Positions 44,397 through 53,811 of a DNA stretch of 64,000 bases are shown here, piece after piece. Made by a program: the position numbers and the translations under genes. How positions within the stretch are numbered: the first letter of the stretch is position 1; every line of letters begins with the position of its first letter. The notes beneath the pieces are model-generated. The model was not told where the DNA came from, ran no database searches, and saw nothing but the letters and a program-made list of their open reading frames with translations. Source of the stretch: Symsagittifera roscoffensis (lineage: Eukaryota > Xenacoelomorpha > Acoela > Convolutidae); contig NC_087063.1 in NCBI RefSeq assembly GCF_963678635.1, forward strand, positions 61,791,850 through 61,855,849, written 5' to 3'.

Positions 44397-44812
44397 TCGG
44401 TGGAGTTCATCATTCTCTGGTCTACTGTATTGTAATCTGTAACAGTTGATCCTCTCTGTTTCTGTCTCTCAAAGTCACTGAAGTTCCCGCTCACGTATCC
44501 CATAAACTTCTTTCCCAGTATCGATTCCAACTCCTCCTTGGTTCTCTCTGGAACTGCTGAGAACATCTTACATAGCAACTCGTAAGATTTCTCGGACATT
44601 CTCGTTAGTCTCACACACTTTGGCACTGAGAAGGCTTGATCCACGATCGTTCTCGTACTCTTTACATCAACAGCTACGAAATGTACCGGGTATCTGCTCT
44701 TGCACATTGGAGCCAATGTCGAGCCCAACAAATATCGTGCTCCTGATGGTCTACAATAAGTCTCACTGTGTCTGATGTTCATTTCATTTCCGCTTCGATC
44801 GCTTCCCTCCAT
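44393..44812 (-). pseudogene. ORF-B central piece, copy 6
   Basis: It covers NIRHSETYCRPSGARYLLGS, the SVPKCVRLTRMSEKSYELL block and ILGKKFMGYVSGNF. The first ten residues are out of frame. It aligns with about 500-640 of copy 1 ORF-B. Confidence 0.65.
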
Positions 44813-45333
44813 TTTCCTATGTGTTTCTGCTCGGTTTGCAGAACTCCTGGGAATACTTCTACACTGATGGCAGTGACCATCTCATGTCTCTGTTCTAGAT
44901 TCAATAGTGACTCTAAAGAACTAAACATGCTGAAGAATCCTAGTGCAGTCACTAGATTCACCTCGGTTCCTCCATGGCAATCTGCGATCAGTTCCGTTTC
45001 CGTTCTTGCTTTCGTCACGACATTCCCAAACAATACCGTCAATTGCTTGTGTTGTTTATCTAGGGTCTTCACACAGTCCAGACTTCCACAAACGTGACCT
45101 TCCAGTCCACAGACTTCCGCCAGACAGCTACCAGGTTTGACCCAGTCTTCTGGTCCCCAGCCAGGCAACTCCACTTTATCTTCTCCGTTGCTCCTAGAGG
45201 CCGTTATCATCACATTATATATGATGTTAAGGTCACGCAGGTTACAGTCTGCATTCAGCTCCCTCTGCACGTCTTGTGTCGCCGGTAATATCGAGTCAGC
45301 GTTGGGACTAGGACACCATGATGGCCTCATCAA
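44779..45333 (-). pseudogene. ORF-B Cys-rich central piece, copy 6
   Basis: It contains CLAEVCGLEGHVCGSLDC, the conserved Cys/His-rich block, then ELIADCHGGTEVNLVTALGF. A stop near 45334-45336 separates it from the upstream piece in the same frame. Confidence 0.65.
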
Positions 45334-45336
45334 TTC

Positions 45337-46377
45337 TCACACTGCCATCAAGCTCGTTCTCAGTAATTCATCTGAGAATCGCAACCCAAACTCCACTCGT
45401 GTGTCGGATTTTGGTACGGTAGGTGCAGTCACCTCTTCTTCCAAGACCAGTCCCAATTTGGTCTGAGGATTGGTAGCGCTCTTAAGCGTTACAATTCTCG
45501 ACGTCCAGAATCTTAGCAACACTGCCTGCTCGTAATCGAAGAAGCAATCGCGTATGTCTTCACTCAGGAAAGGGTTGTACGCTATCCCTATGATTCCGGA
45601 TACGTAGCTGTGCGACTTCTTCTTGATCGGTCCACAGTATTCACTGGATTTCGGCAGTGCCCCCATAAATTCTTTTGTGAGTCTTAGCTCCTTGTTTGAG
45701 AATCTCCTGATTTCGTCTATCTTTCTCATGGGTTCTAACTCCTCGGGTTCTTTCATATTCACCCTCATCGGTTTGCTTTGCTGCATATCCAGCAGTGCTA
45801 GCAAGAGTAAGGCTTTCGCTCGCTCATCGCCTTCCCTCAGCATTTTAACACAAGTGTTCAATGCAGGTACTGAAATCTGCTCCATCATGAATCGAATGAA
45901 ACAGAGAGCGTCTCTCCGCTTCGCACACGCTACTGCTGCTCCCTCTTGGACTATCAGATCCCTCAGGTTCGTCATAAGGAAAACCTGCTCTTCTTTTGAC
46001 CTCTTCCTTTCTTCTGAATCATATTCTTCGCGGGTCAGTCCCATCATGCACCAGGCAAACCTCAGTTGTAACTCTGTTCTTACGTAAGGTACTGCCATGA
46101 GAGCGTGTATTCTTGGCGCAGTCCTCATCTCTTCTTCGAAGTACCGTAACACCACTGCTTTCCATGGAAGGCTCACCAACTGCTCCATCGTTTCTGCCTG
46201 TATCTCAGACGACGCTAAAGTCCCGTACGCCTTCTGCTTGAGGGTTGTGCCTTGCAACATTGTCTCCAGATAACCCTCCATGGCACTCTTGTCTTCCAGA
46301 GCTATCACACACCCTCTAGCCGAGTTTCGGTACTGCAACATTTCCATGTATCCACCGGCGGGTTCATCAATCGACAC
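45337..46377 (-). pseudogene. ORF-B N-terminal piece, copy 6
   Basis: These 346 residues begin within the end of ORF-A sequence (EPAGGYMEMLQYRNSARG) and run on through the place where copy 1 has TGATG; here the site reads TGATA and the frame is continuous. The rest matches residues 1-330 of copy 1 ORF-B (LPWKAVVLRYFEEEM, GIAYNPFLSEDIRDCFFDYE). Confidence 0.65.
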
Positions 46378-46406
46378 AGCCTCCGATACTGTCAGTCGGT
46401 TGCATT

Positions 46407-47966
46407 CTACTGGTACTGGTTGTCCTGCGACATTCCTTTTCCGTGATTCATGGGAGATGGCTTAAAGTCTTTCATTGTGCTCTCTCCACATTGGCTGAGT
46501 ATTTCCATTTCTAAGGTTGCATCAGTCAGAGTGCGGTCACTCCTTTTGGATTTAAAACCTGTTGACTTTATTCCCGCCATGAGAATGGGTGGCACCATCG
46601 CTATATCAGTCAACATTTTATCTGTGCCAGGCAATTGATAATCACCTTGTCCCAAATCTAAGACCTCCTCGACTCGTTTCCTTTTCGCTGAATTGACAGC
46701 TTTCATCGATATCTCCGAATCCACCTTCGTCTTTCCTACTCTCCTCGGCATCACTCTGCTGCCTAACTTCATTTTCATCGCATTGATCTTATCAATCACG
46801 ATTTTCGATCGCATCGTTCCTCTCCTGGTTCTTGACAGATACACCACCTCTCCTTTATCGTCCTGTGGTGTCATCTTGATGGGAGAATTCGCTTCACTTT
46901 CATCAGTGGCTGAGTCAATCAACAACTCACTCAATCTCCCTTCACACTCATCAAGCTTGTCAAGGACTTCCCGCATCAAGGGTCGGTTGAGACCTGTTTT
47001 CAGAATGGACTGGGTCCCATAGCTCTGAACCACTGTCCAGACTTCTTCCATGAACGCCACACTGTCCAATCTGCATCCCGTCCTACTTTCATGGTCTCGG
47101 TGATGTACTTCCCATTCTTCTTCGGGCAACGTTCCCAAGAAAGGTACTCTGGCTGAGCCCTCTATTCTTCTTCTTCTAGGTGATTCCATGAGGATTCTTT
47201 GTTCGTTATTTCTTGAATTGCCAGGAGAGCTGCTCTCCGGCAAATTCCGTTTCGTTTCCATAAAGGCTGACGGAGGTTCCAGTGTCGAAATGCCTTCATC
47301 CGCTGGCTCAGTCGTCCCTAACGTATCCGCGTTGTTCTCAAGATGACTGAAGATATTGAAATCCAGGCTGGATACTCCTCCTGTCGATGCCCTGTCGTCT
47401 TCCCCACCAGCTTGACTTGCATCTTGTTGCATGGGTTCTTCGGTTTGACGGCTTCCTCCCTGTCCGTCATCTCCTTCTGACATATCTTTCTTTGAGCTCG
47501 AGGGTCCTTGTTTCTCATTGTCGGTTCCTTCCGGAAACTTCGGTATGATCAATGTACCGGCCGATCTATCTTCCTCTTCTCCATTGACCACATTGATTTC
47601 CTCGCAGCCGAAGGGTGCTATGAAGGTTCTCGTTCGCAGCGTTCCTACTACCGTCAACTCCGGTTTCACACTAGTCAGGATCAAGGAGGCCTCAGGCAGT
47701 TCGGTCCTGCCTCCCATCTTCATAGGCGCTAAGCCCAATCCCGCCATGTCCTCATCAAATCTTCCAGGCTTGGGAGTTGCGGCGTTGCTGATTCGCCTTC
47801 TCGTCGCTTGATCCGTATAGGCAAATCGTGTGTACTGTAACACAGCGGCATTTCTTCCCACAAAGTATGTATCCATCGTTGCTACGAAACTCCGTATTCT
47901 CCTTTCATTGGTTTCGAATGCTCTCAGCCTAGGAGTTTGTACCACGGAGACTGCTCCGAGCAACAT
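46407..47966 (-). CDS. ORF-A region of S/A polyprotein, copy 6
   Basis: This open frame of 519 residues is continuous with the upstream polyprotein region (LLGAVSVVQTPRLRAFETN), showing that ORF-A is its C-terminal part. Features are AAVLQYTRFAYTD, an acidic/Ser-rich middle, a basic patch (SPRRRRIEGS), the SYGTQSILKTGLNRPLMRE block and KTKVDSEISMKAVNSAK. It ends at a TAG a few codons before the expected end. No known domain; function unknown. Confidence 0.65.
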   Translation of the reverse strand: MLLGAVSVVQTPRLRAFETNERRIRSFVATMDTYFVGRNAAVLQYTRFAYTDQATRRRISNAATPKPGRFDEDMAGLGLAPMKMGGRTELPEASLILTSVKPELTVVGTLRTRTFIAPFGCEEINVVNGEEEDRSAGTLIIPKFPEGTDNEKQGPSSSKKDMSEGDDGQGGSRQTEEPMQQDASQAGGEDDRASTGGVSSLDFNIFSHLENNADTLGTTEPADEGISTLEPPSAFMETKRNLPESSSPGNSRNNEQRILMESPRRRRIEGSARVPFLGTLPEEEWEVHHRDHESRTGCRLDSVAFMEEVWTVVQSYGTQSILKTGLNRPLMREVLDKLDECEGRLSELLIDSATDESEANSPIKMTPQDDKGEVVYLSRTRRGTMRSKIVIDKINAMKMKLGSRVMPRRVGKTKVDSEISMKAVNSAKRKRVEEVLDLGQGDYQLPGTDKMLTDIAMVPPILMAGIKSTGFKSKRSDRTLTDATLEMEILSQCGESTMKDFKPSPMNHGKGMSQDNQYQ

Positions 47967-47974
47967 CCTTCTTA

Positions 47975-48433
47975 TCAGAGGGAATTCAGGGATTGCCTCC
48001 GGCAGCTTCTTGTAATCGCCCCAGTCCTTCGTAACAGATCTTCACTCATGAGCTCCCGCAATGTGTGCTGCTCACACCAGTTCAGTGTACTACCGTCCAC
48101 TGCTGATATGAGGTTCAGGTGCAGCACCGACCTCCTATACGCCTCCACCTTAACATCAGGGAACGCAAACGTGACTGCTGGTCCATAGATCACTGTCACG
48201 AACTGCGTGACTCCTCTGATCAGTGCTAAGCGATCGGTTCTCATAGCCAAGCTCAGATCGGTTAACAGGGGCATGCCTCCAACATGTCGTCTAACATCTT
48301 CTTCTCTTTCGATAGTCTCATCTTCTCCCGTTCCAAAGCGATTTTGTTGTAAAAGATATTGGATAAGAGTGTGTCTCAGGTCTCTTATCTTATTCCACGA
48401 GTCCGTCGATTTCTTCATATCTAAATTCCTCAC
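47975..48433 (-). pseudogene. S/A polyprotein middle piece, copy 6
   Basis: It reads QYLLQQNRFGTGEDETI, GGMPLLTDLSLAMRTD and SVLHLNLISAVDGSTLNW. A deletion at about 48030 joins EDLLRR to the distal part, losing about 80 residues that copies 2 and 4 keep. Confidence 0.6.
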
Positions 48434-49220
48434 TCTCTCTCTCTCTCATCTGCTCTGGACAACGTGTCAATTTCATAAGTCCTCCCAAGTTTCCGTGGGT
48501 AATCGCAATCAGTGTTAGAAGTCCATCTAACCGCAGGATCTGGATTCCTTCGGTGAGCAGCATCGCCGGTCCTTTCACGAAACTCTCTGCTCCAAACGTC
48601 ACGAACAAGGCTATTAGTTCCACTATTGACACTTCCATTACTGCTTGGAGGAATTCCTTAATCAAGTAATGAGAGATTTTCGGGTAGACTTTTGCCAAGA
48701 AGGACGTGGTTCATCCGGCTTCCAACCCTTCCAGCATGCTGTCTGTCCGTTCAAAGCCTTCCTGTCCCTTCACTTCCTGGGTCCAGAAGGTTTCCAGGGT
48801 AATCTGACACATTCTGTTTAAAAATTCAGCGGTCTTTTCTTCGGCATTTTCCGCCAGGTACACCTCCTTTAACAAGTAGGCATGGATCTTCGTGACCATC
48901 ACAGGGCCTTGCTCAAAAGCATCTGCACCCAATGCCGCTACTCGAGGATTTAGGTGTAGCCATTGGTTGGCTTCCGGGTTGGTTCTCAAAACCATCGCCT
49001 CCAAATGAGCTCTCGTCTCTAGTGAATTTTTCCTTCTCGTGTTTTCACCTGTCACTTCCATTGCTCGGAACCATAAGTCGTTGGACATCGCTACGATCAC
49101 TCGATGGCCGTCGTCTATTCCCGGCTTAAGCTTGAGTTGTCGACTGAAATTGGACAGTTCCAACCCCAGCACCTCGCATGGTCCATGAAACCTCACATCG
49201 CGTTCGAGATATCTGACCAC
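48390..49220 (-). pseudogene. S/A polyprotein distal piece, copy 6
   Basis: Two open stretches (49220-48711 and 48698-48390) share one frame with a stop near 48711. They include LGLELSNFSRQLKL, IVAMSNDLWFRAME, RVAALGADAFEQG and VELIALFVTFGAESF. It is the same as the second half of 11246-12592 in copy 2. No family recognised. Confidence 0.6.
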
Positions 49221-50782
49221 ACTGCAGGTAGTTCAGCCCTGAGTGGCCTCAGGTTCTCCATCTCTATCATGCGATTTGGGGCTGATATGATCAAATCATA
49301 TTTTCTCTCCGAAAGCAAGGTCACAATTGCATACACGAATTTCAGTCCATCCGGGAGATGTGCATATCCCGGAGACAATGCGAATACTACTCTCGGTGTC
49401 ACTTTGGTGAACGACCCCTCCTTCGTCGCATCCACCACTTCACCCATCGACTCAAGGATATCTTTTATCGCTGGCCACACAGCATTCTCTGCCGTTGTAG
49501 GATCTCTGAGTCTGCTCAGAAAACTTCTACTGTGTAGATGGTCATTGATGCCAGCAAACACGATCGTAATTGGGTTCATGTCCGTCTGCCTTTGTACCCC
49601 TATAGCCAGAGATACCGATTGCAGTAGGTCCAGATCGACCGCTGCCAACATTATAACGTCCGGCCAAAACAGAGACTTGGAGGTGTACACGAACTCTGAA
49701 TTCGCTACTATCATGATCTTGGCCTTCCTCATTTCTGCTTTGTCATGGGCGGCGAAGATGGTCTCATCTTTCTTTATCGCTTTCAACCCGCCGTATCTTT
49801 GGACATCACCATCTTGACCCACTAGTTTTGGGTATATTCTTTCCTTCACATGACCTTGTCCAATCGGCGCTCTCGTCGTCAGAAATCTTCCTGGTCTCTC
49901 TTCCCGATTCCCCTCATCATGATTCAATCTCACATCCTGCAATGGTCTCGCGTTCACTGGTCCCATTGTGTTGTTAGAGGGCATTCCCTCTAGGTCAGTA
50001 AATCTCAAGGCCGTCGTGGAGCTGAAATTTATGCTAGCGGCTATCAACCAGTCTACGCCGGTTATCCAGTACAGTCTGCTGACGGATAGCGTCGCTCCAT
50101 TCAGCATCCTCCTTGCCTCTTCGATGAAGCTTACCCTCTGGAGATCCAGCTTCATTAGTTCGTCTTTGTATACATGCCAGGGAGATGGTATGGGTCTTGA
50201 CCACATCAACGAGCCTCTGCCCGGGCGTCTCTCCTCTCGACTGGTACTTGTCGTCTCCGATCTCGTGTCCGATCTAGACGTGCTGGCTGTCTCTTCGATT
50301 GGGTTGATAGGTCCTATTCTTATCCTGGGATGGATGGTCCTCCTCATCGGCGCTTCTCCCAATCGATCCTGTACGTCTGTCCTTTGACCTGGTTCGCTGG
50401 AGCTCTGTTGTCTGTAGTTCGTGACGGCCGGGACCGTCCCCAAGCGTGTTTCCAGGCTAGGAGGCAGAAAGGTGGTAATCACCGCGTCATTCGCTGTTCC
50501 TTCTTCCTTCAGCACTCCTGTGTCAAAGAGTTCCGCCTCTAGTTCATCCAACCGCTCTTGGAAGACTCGATTAAACCAAGCCTGTCCTTCGATACTATCG
50601 AAGTGGATGCCGTCCGTGGTCAGTCTGGCCTGATCCATAGCTCTCAACTCATGTTCGATGTCCATGAGGATCATTCTTCCGGCATTCCGACTTGCGAGAT
50701 TCCGCAAGATGTTATTCCACCTGACGACCCCTTCGTTGTGCCTTCTTCCTGCTGCTGTCAAGCTCCTCGTGTTCATTGGCAC
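49193..50782 (-). CDS. SGNH C-terminal half, Arg-rich linker and GINDH region, copy 6
   Basis: This open frame of 529 residues begins with the end of the SGNH domain: TTDGIHFD supplies Asp57 and His60 of block V. Next is an Arg/Ser/Thr-rich linker (about 140-200), the WHVYKDELMKLDL block, and a region KIMIVANSEFV ... ITIVFAGINDHLHS (about 345-420) that may be a second SGNH-like fold, with NS in place of DS and GIND like block III. It then runs to a frameshift at 49193. The frame is the same as that of 50816-51295, broken by one TAG. Confidence 0.65.
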   Translation of the reverse strand: MPMNTRSLTAAGRRHNEGVVRWNNILRNLASRNAGRMILMDIEHELRAMDQARLTTDGIHFDSIEGQAWFNRVFQERLDELEAELFDTGVLKEEGTANDAVITTFLPPSLETRLGTVPAVTNYRQQSSSEPGQRTDVQDRLGEAPMRRTIHPRIRIGPINPIEETASTSRSDTRSETTSTSREERRPGRGSLMWSRPIPSPWHVYKDELMKLDLQRVSFIEEARRMLNGATLSVSRLYWITGVDWLIAASINFSSTTALRFTDLEGMPSNNTMGPVNARPLQDVRLNHDEGNREERPGRFLTTRAPIGQGHVKERIYPKLVGQDGDVQRYGGLKAIKKDETIFAAHDKAEMRKAKIMIVANSEFVYTSKSLFWPDVIMLAAVDLDLLQSVSLAIGVQRQTDMNPITIVFAGINDHLHSRSFLSRLRDPTTAENAVWPAIKDILESMGEVVDATKEGSFTKVTPRVVFALSPGYAHLPDGLKFVYAIVTLLSERKYDLIISAPNRMIEMENLRPLRAELPAVWSDISNAM

Positions 50783-50815
50783 AGTGCAAACGGTCAGTAC
50801 CGCACAATTGATTTT

Positions 50816-51295
50816 CTACCAGAGGGTAGTAAACAAGCACACCATCATTGATTCCCATAGTGCTTCCTGCTCATCCGAACCTCTGGAGATGTCATTCGTT
50901 CCAACCAGGATCATCACATTGGGGATCCTCCCTGGATTCATTAATTCCACCATTCGATATAACTGGGCTATCGTCACGCCTCCGAAGGCCATCACCGTGG
51001 TGACCCAAGAGGTCCTCAAATTCGATAGTACTCTGACCAAGCTGTCTCCCAGTATCAGATGTGATGTCCCCAGTGGCAGTTGCTGCAGGTTTACTGCCGG
51101 GTTCCAAGTCGCTCGATTGAAGCAAGCTCTCGGATCTGTCTCCGGAACTCCCGTAAAAGTATATCTCAATTGATTGTTCTTTTGTACGTCTATTACACGA
51201 GACACTTTCTTCGCTGGCATCTTCTGTATTCTTCTCTCTGGGGCCTTCGAGCTCCCCATGAGTGGCGTCACGTCACTTATCCCCTGTCTGATCAC
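50816..51295 (-). CDS. SGNH/GDSL-hydrolase N-terminal half, copy 6
   Basis: It contains block I ILGDSLVR (Ser85), block II AFGG (Gly105-106) and block III ILVGTNDIS (Asn134). After VCLFTTLW an in-frame TAG stands where copies 2-4 have CAG, so a simple C-to-T change probably split the domain. The downstream half is 49193-50782. With both halves the catalytic set Ser/Gly/Asn/Asp-His is complete. Confidence 0.7.
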   Translation of the reverse strand: MIRQGISDVTPLMGSSKAPERRIQKMPAKKVSRVIDVQKNNQLRYTFTGVPETDPRACFNRATWNPAVNLQQLPLGTSHLILGDSLVRVLSNLRTSWVTTVMAFGGVTIAQLYRMVELMNPGRIPNVMILVGTNDISRGSDEQEALWESMMVCLFTTLW

Positions 51296-51974
51296 GGTCT
51301 GGGAGAGTCGTACTCTGCCCGTGTCGTCGATCGTTCAATGGGGGTGCAGTCACCCCGGAACCTGGCGCATTCTTGTTGGCGACCAGTCGTCCAGCTGTCT
51401 CTATGAGCTTCCTCACCGTTTGTTCCACGACGGGGTCACCCAAGGTGTCACTAGGGTCCGGGATTGTCACTCGATCTGTCGCTGTCGGGAGCCGTGTCTC
51501 CGTTGTCTGACTCATTTCTCGAGGCGTCGAGAGCTCCATCGGGGACTGCCCACGAGGAATACTCCTTGCAGGTATCACTTTCTCCACGGCCGTTGTCAAC
51601 GCCATCTGTTCCGATCGCTCTTTGTAGTCCTGCCTCAAGCGCTCAATTTCTTGACCCTGCTTTTTGTTGCAGTCTTCGAACAACCTTTTCCACGTGTCAC
51701 GATCGTCCTCCGTAATGAGCATGGTTTTGGTCATCTCGTCCAGCTCCCTTTTTGTCCTTTCCAGTTCATCCTTTATCCCATCCAGATCTTGCATGGTTTG
51801 GTTCGTCTGAGCCTTTTGTTCTACTTTCGCCCTCTTTGGTGGCACAGCTGCTCTCAGTGGTGAACCAGACGAGGCAGCCTCGCTGTTCATCTCCTGATGC
51901 ATTCTCGTCAGCCCAGGTTTGGGCTTGGAGGGCATAGGCATTTCACCTGGTTGGTAAGTCCTAGAACTTCCCAA
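51273..51974 (-). CDS. NLS-like motif and coiled coil of S polyprotein, copy 6
   Basis: These 233 residues carry PPKRAKVEQK at residues 45-54, like a classical nuclear import signal, and a heptad-rich coiled coil from about 60 to 125 (IKDELERTKRELDEMTKTM). TIPDPSDTLGDPVVEQTVR is conserved in all copies. Coiled coils drive multimerisation in many retroelement structural proteins. The frame shifts near 51290 into the SGNH half. Confidence 0.65.
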   Translation of the reverse strand: MGSSRTYQPGEMPMPSKPKPGLTRMHQEMNSEAASSGSPLRAAVPPKRAKVEQKAQTNQTMQDLDGIKDELERTKRELDEMTKTMLITEDDRDTWKRLFEDCNKKQGQEIERLRQDYKERSEQMALTTAVEKVIPARSIPRGQSPMELSTPREMSQTTETRLPTATDRVTIPDPSDTLGDPVVEQTVRKLIETAGRLVANKNAPGSGVTAPPLNDRRHGQSTTLPDRDQTGDK

Positions 51975-51980
51975 TCCAGG

Positions 51981-52286
51981 CTAATTCGCCAAGTCACTCC
52001 CTGAGAGAGCCCCGTTTCTCCACCTCATCACTCTCATGTTCGGGCGGTCTAGTACTCCCCTCTCTCCATAAGCTGCCACCAACAGGACTTCCGTGGGGCG
52101 GTCCCCGCGGTTGTCATGCCCCAAGATGTTGATCAGGGCGGTCAGCAACATGACTACCTCTGGGTCCTCCAGAGCAAAGTCTCGATCCATCAGCCGACGA
52201 TAGATCGCATCTATCATCGGTCCTACATATGCCTCTGCCAGGTCCATCAATTCATCCAGGTTGAAATTGTCCATTCTGTTCATCAA
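51981..52286 (-). CDS. N-terminal module of S polyprotein, copy 6
   Basis: The start is MMNRMDNFNLDELMDL; the ATG at MDNF is shared with copy 2. It is about 100 residues, mainly helical in appearance, with DFALEDPEVVMLL and YGERGVLDRPN. It ends at a TAA in the same frame as the coiled-coil piece, where copies 2 and 3 read through. No family recognised. Confidence 0.6.
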   Translation of the reverse strand: MMNRMDNFNLDELMDLAEAYVGPMIDAIYRRLMDRDFALEDPEVVMLLTALINILGHDNRGDRPTEVLLVAAYGERGVLDRPNMRVMRWRNGALSGSDLAN

Positions 52287-52668
52287 ATTCGATTTGATTT
52301 GATTTCAAAGTTTTGACTCAAGTGAGCAATTAAATGATCAATCAGGATCTAGAAAAGAAGTCACAAATCTCACACTTGTCAGTTTCACCTTAACAGATAT
52401 CGTTAAAAATTACTTAAAAACAGTTCAGATTAAAAGATATTTATCCTAAAATTTAATAAAATCAATCGGTCTCTAAAATTTTGGAATTCGACCTAAGATT
52501 GGACAGTCCAAACTTCTGATCTATTCCTAAGATCACCATTCAGTTGTTCGTGGTCACTAACCCCTTCTTACCCAAGATCTTAATAACATAACACATTACA
52601 TAACATAACACACATTTCACACATTACATACAACTTAGTCGTTAGCCTAACACCCTCTCGCACGTCAC
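52287..52668 (-). promoter_or_regulatory. Conserved noncoding region with splice-acceptor-like site, copy 6
   Basis: This AT-rich stretch has no ORF, yet aligns with 14706-15003 in copy 2. In sense it has ACTTCTTTTCTAG/ATCCTGATTG with the AG at 52350-52349, and further upstream TTTGGACTGTCCA and GGTCGAATTCCAAAATTTTAG. The position, between pol and an accessory reading frame, is that of env splice acceptors in retroviruses. An internal promoter is an alternative. Confidence 0.45.
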
Positions 52669-53682
52669 TCAGCCTATACTTAAGTAATATTTCTTATGTA
52701 AATATACTTGTATATTAGTATCAGAGAATATCACGTGTACAAGCGCGTACAATTCCCGAGGTTGCAGTCGTCCTCTGTTTGAATCGTGCACTGGAAGCGA
52801 GAGCTCCTTCACGTCCATTTCCACGAGGAAGTCCCTCAGCCTCGTCAAGGACAAGACTAGGTTCTCTGGGTCCACGTGCTGCTTCTCCGTCGCCCTCGTT
52901 ACCAAAAAGCATAGGTATTTTCCCGGTATCTGTGACGCCGCCGGAGGTAAGGCCGCTACGCCCCCTATCCCTGGTCTTTGTTTCCAAAGGAATTCCACGT
53001 TTTTGTATTCTCTCTTGAAATCTGCCGCTAACGCTGTCCTAAAACTCATGTCTGCTGTGATTTCTATCGCACATGTTCTATTTGTGAGTATGAAATCACT
53101 GTCTGTTAGTATTATGTTACCTGAATATTCATTTGGTAAGTTAAAACATGACTTAACTACCCTCCCTATTTCAGGTTTCTTAGGTTCTTCGCCTGTTTTT
53201 GCTTCTAAGTCTCCTGTTTCTCTTGCTACTCTTAATTGTTTTATTATCAAGTTTTCAGTGTGGGTAAGTCCTACCCCCACTCCCCGGACAAAAATATCCA
53301 TCGACGTCCCCGTCGATCGCATACCGGGTATCAAGTCGAGGTTAGAAGCTGGATTGAGTAGTTGTCCTTCCTGGGCAGCCCAGGAAGGATCATCTCGTTC
53401 GGTCTTGATGTATTTCATGCTTTCACGATCTACGTCTTGAATCGTGGCGCTGGTCCCCTCTGGGTCCGAGGTCATTTCGTTCAGCCACTCTAAGACACGC
53501 AGGTTCGTCAAGTCTTGTTCATATGACTGCTGTTGCTCGTCGTCGAATTCTTCCTCGGGTTTCGACCAGTCGTCGACCCACTCATCGTCGTGATCATCGA
53601 CTATGTCAATGTCTTGTGACACAGTTATTTCTTCTAGACCCACTACTTCCTCCACTATCTTCTTCAGATCTATCCTATCCAC
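52669..53682 (-). CDS. Macro-domain-like protein downstream of integrase
   Basis: These 337 residues have an acidic N-terminal part (about 25-60) and, from about 188 to 330, the order of a TARG1/Poa1-type macro domain: NIILTDSDFILT, CAIEITADMSFRTALAADF, GGVAALPPAASQIPGKYLCF, VLSLTRLRDFL, VKELSLPVHD and VIFSDTNIQVYLHK. Macro domains bind or remove ADP-ribose. The two ligand loops (MGxGIA and GCGLD in TARG1) read FRTALA and SNRGR here, so binding or catalysis is probably altered or lost. The frame is in register with integrase across the UGA at 53809-53811, with one extra TAG at 53698-53700. The family call rests on motif order only. Confidence 0.55.
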   Translation of the reverse strand: MDRIDLKKIVEEVVGLEEITVSQDIDIVDDHDDEWVDDWSKPEEEFDDEQQQSYEQDLTNLRVLEWLNEMTSDPEGTSATIQDVDRESMKYIKTERDDPSWAAQEGQLLNPASNLDLIPGMRSTGTSMDIFVRGVGVGLTHTENLIIKQLRVARETGDLEAKTGEEPKKPEIGRVVKSCFNLPNEYSGNIILTDSDFILTNRTCAIEITADMSFRTALAADFKREYKNVEFLWKQRPGIGGVAALPPAASQIPGKYLCFLVTRATEKQHVDPENLVLSLTRLRDFLVEMDVKELSLPVHDSNRGRLQPRELYALVHVIFSDTNIQVYLHKKYYLSIG

Positions 53683-53808
53683 TACAAAGTCGTCACCCTA
53701 AGGATTGTATTTCTTTCTGGGTCTTGTCCCGTCCTTCTGACGAGTCTGTATCGTGAACGGAAGATCCGGTTCCAAGTTCTTGGGAACCTCTATCTGTTCG
53801 GGATCCTG

Positions 53809-53811
53809 TCA
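53809..53811 (-). other. Conserved in-frame UGA between integrase tail and macro-like ORF
   Basis: The Pol tail PYAEED is followed by TGA then CAG, and the frame continues into the macro-like ORF. The same UGA, followed by CAA, stands at 16182-16184 and 21673-21675. UGA followed by C is a leaky context, so readthrough could yield a Pol-macro fusion. The alternative is separate translation. Confidence 0.45.
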
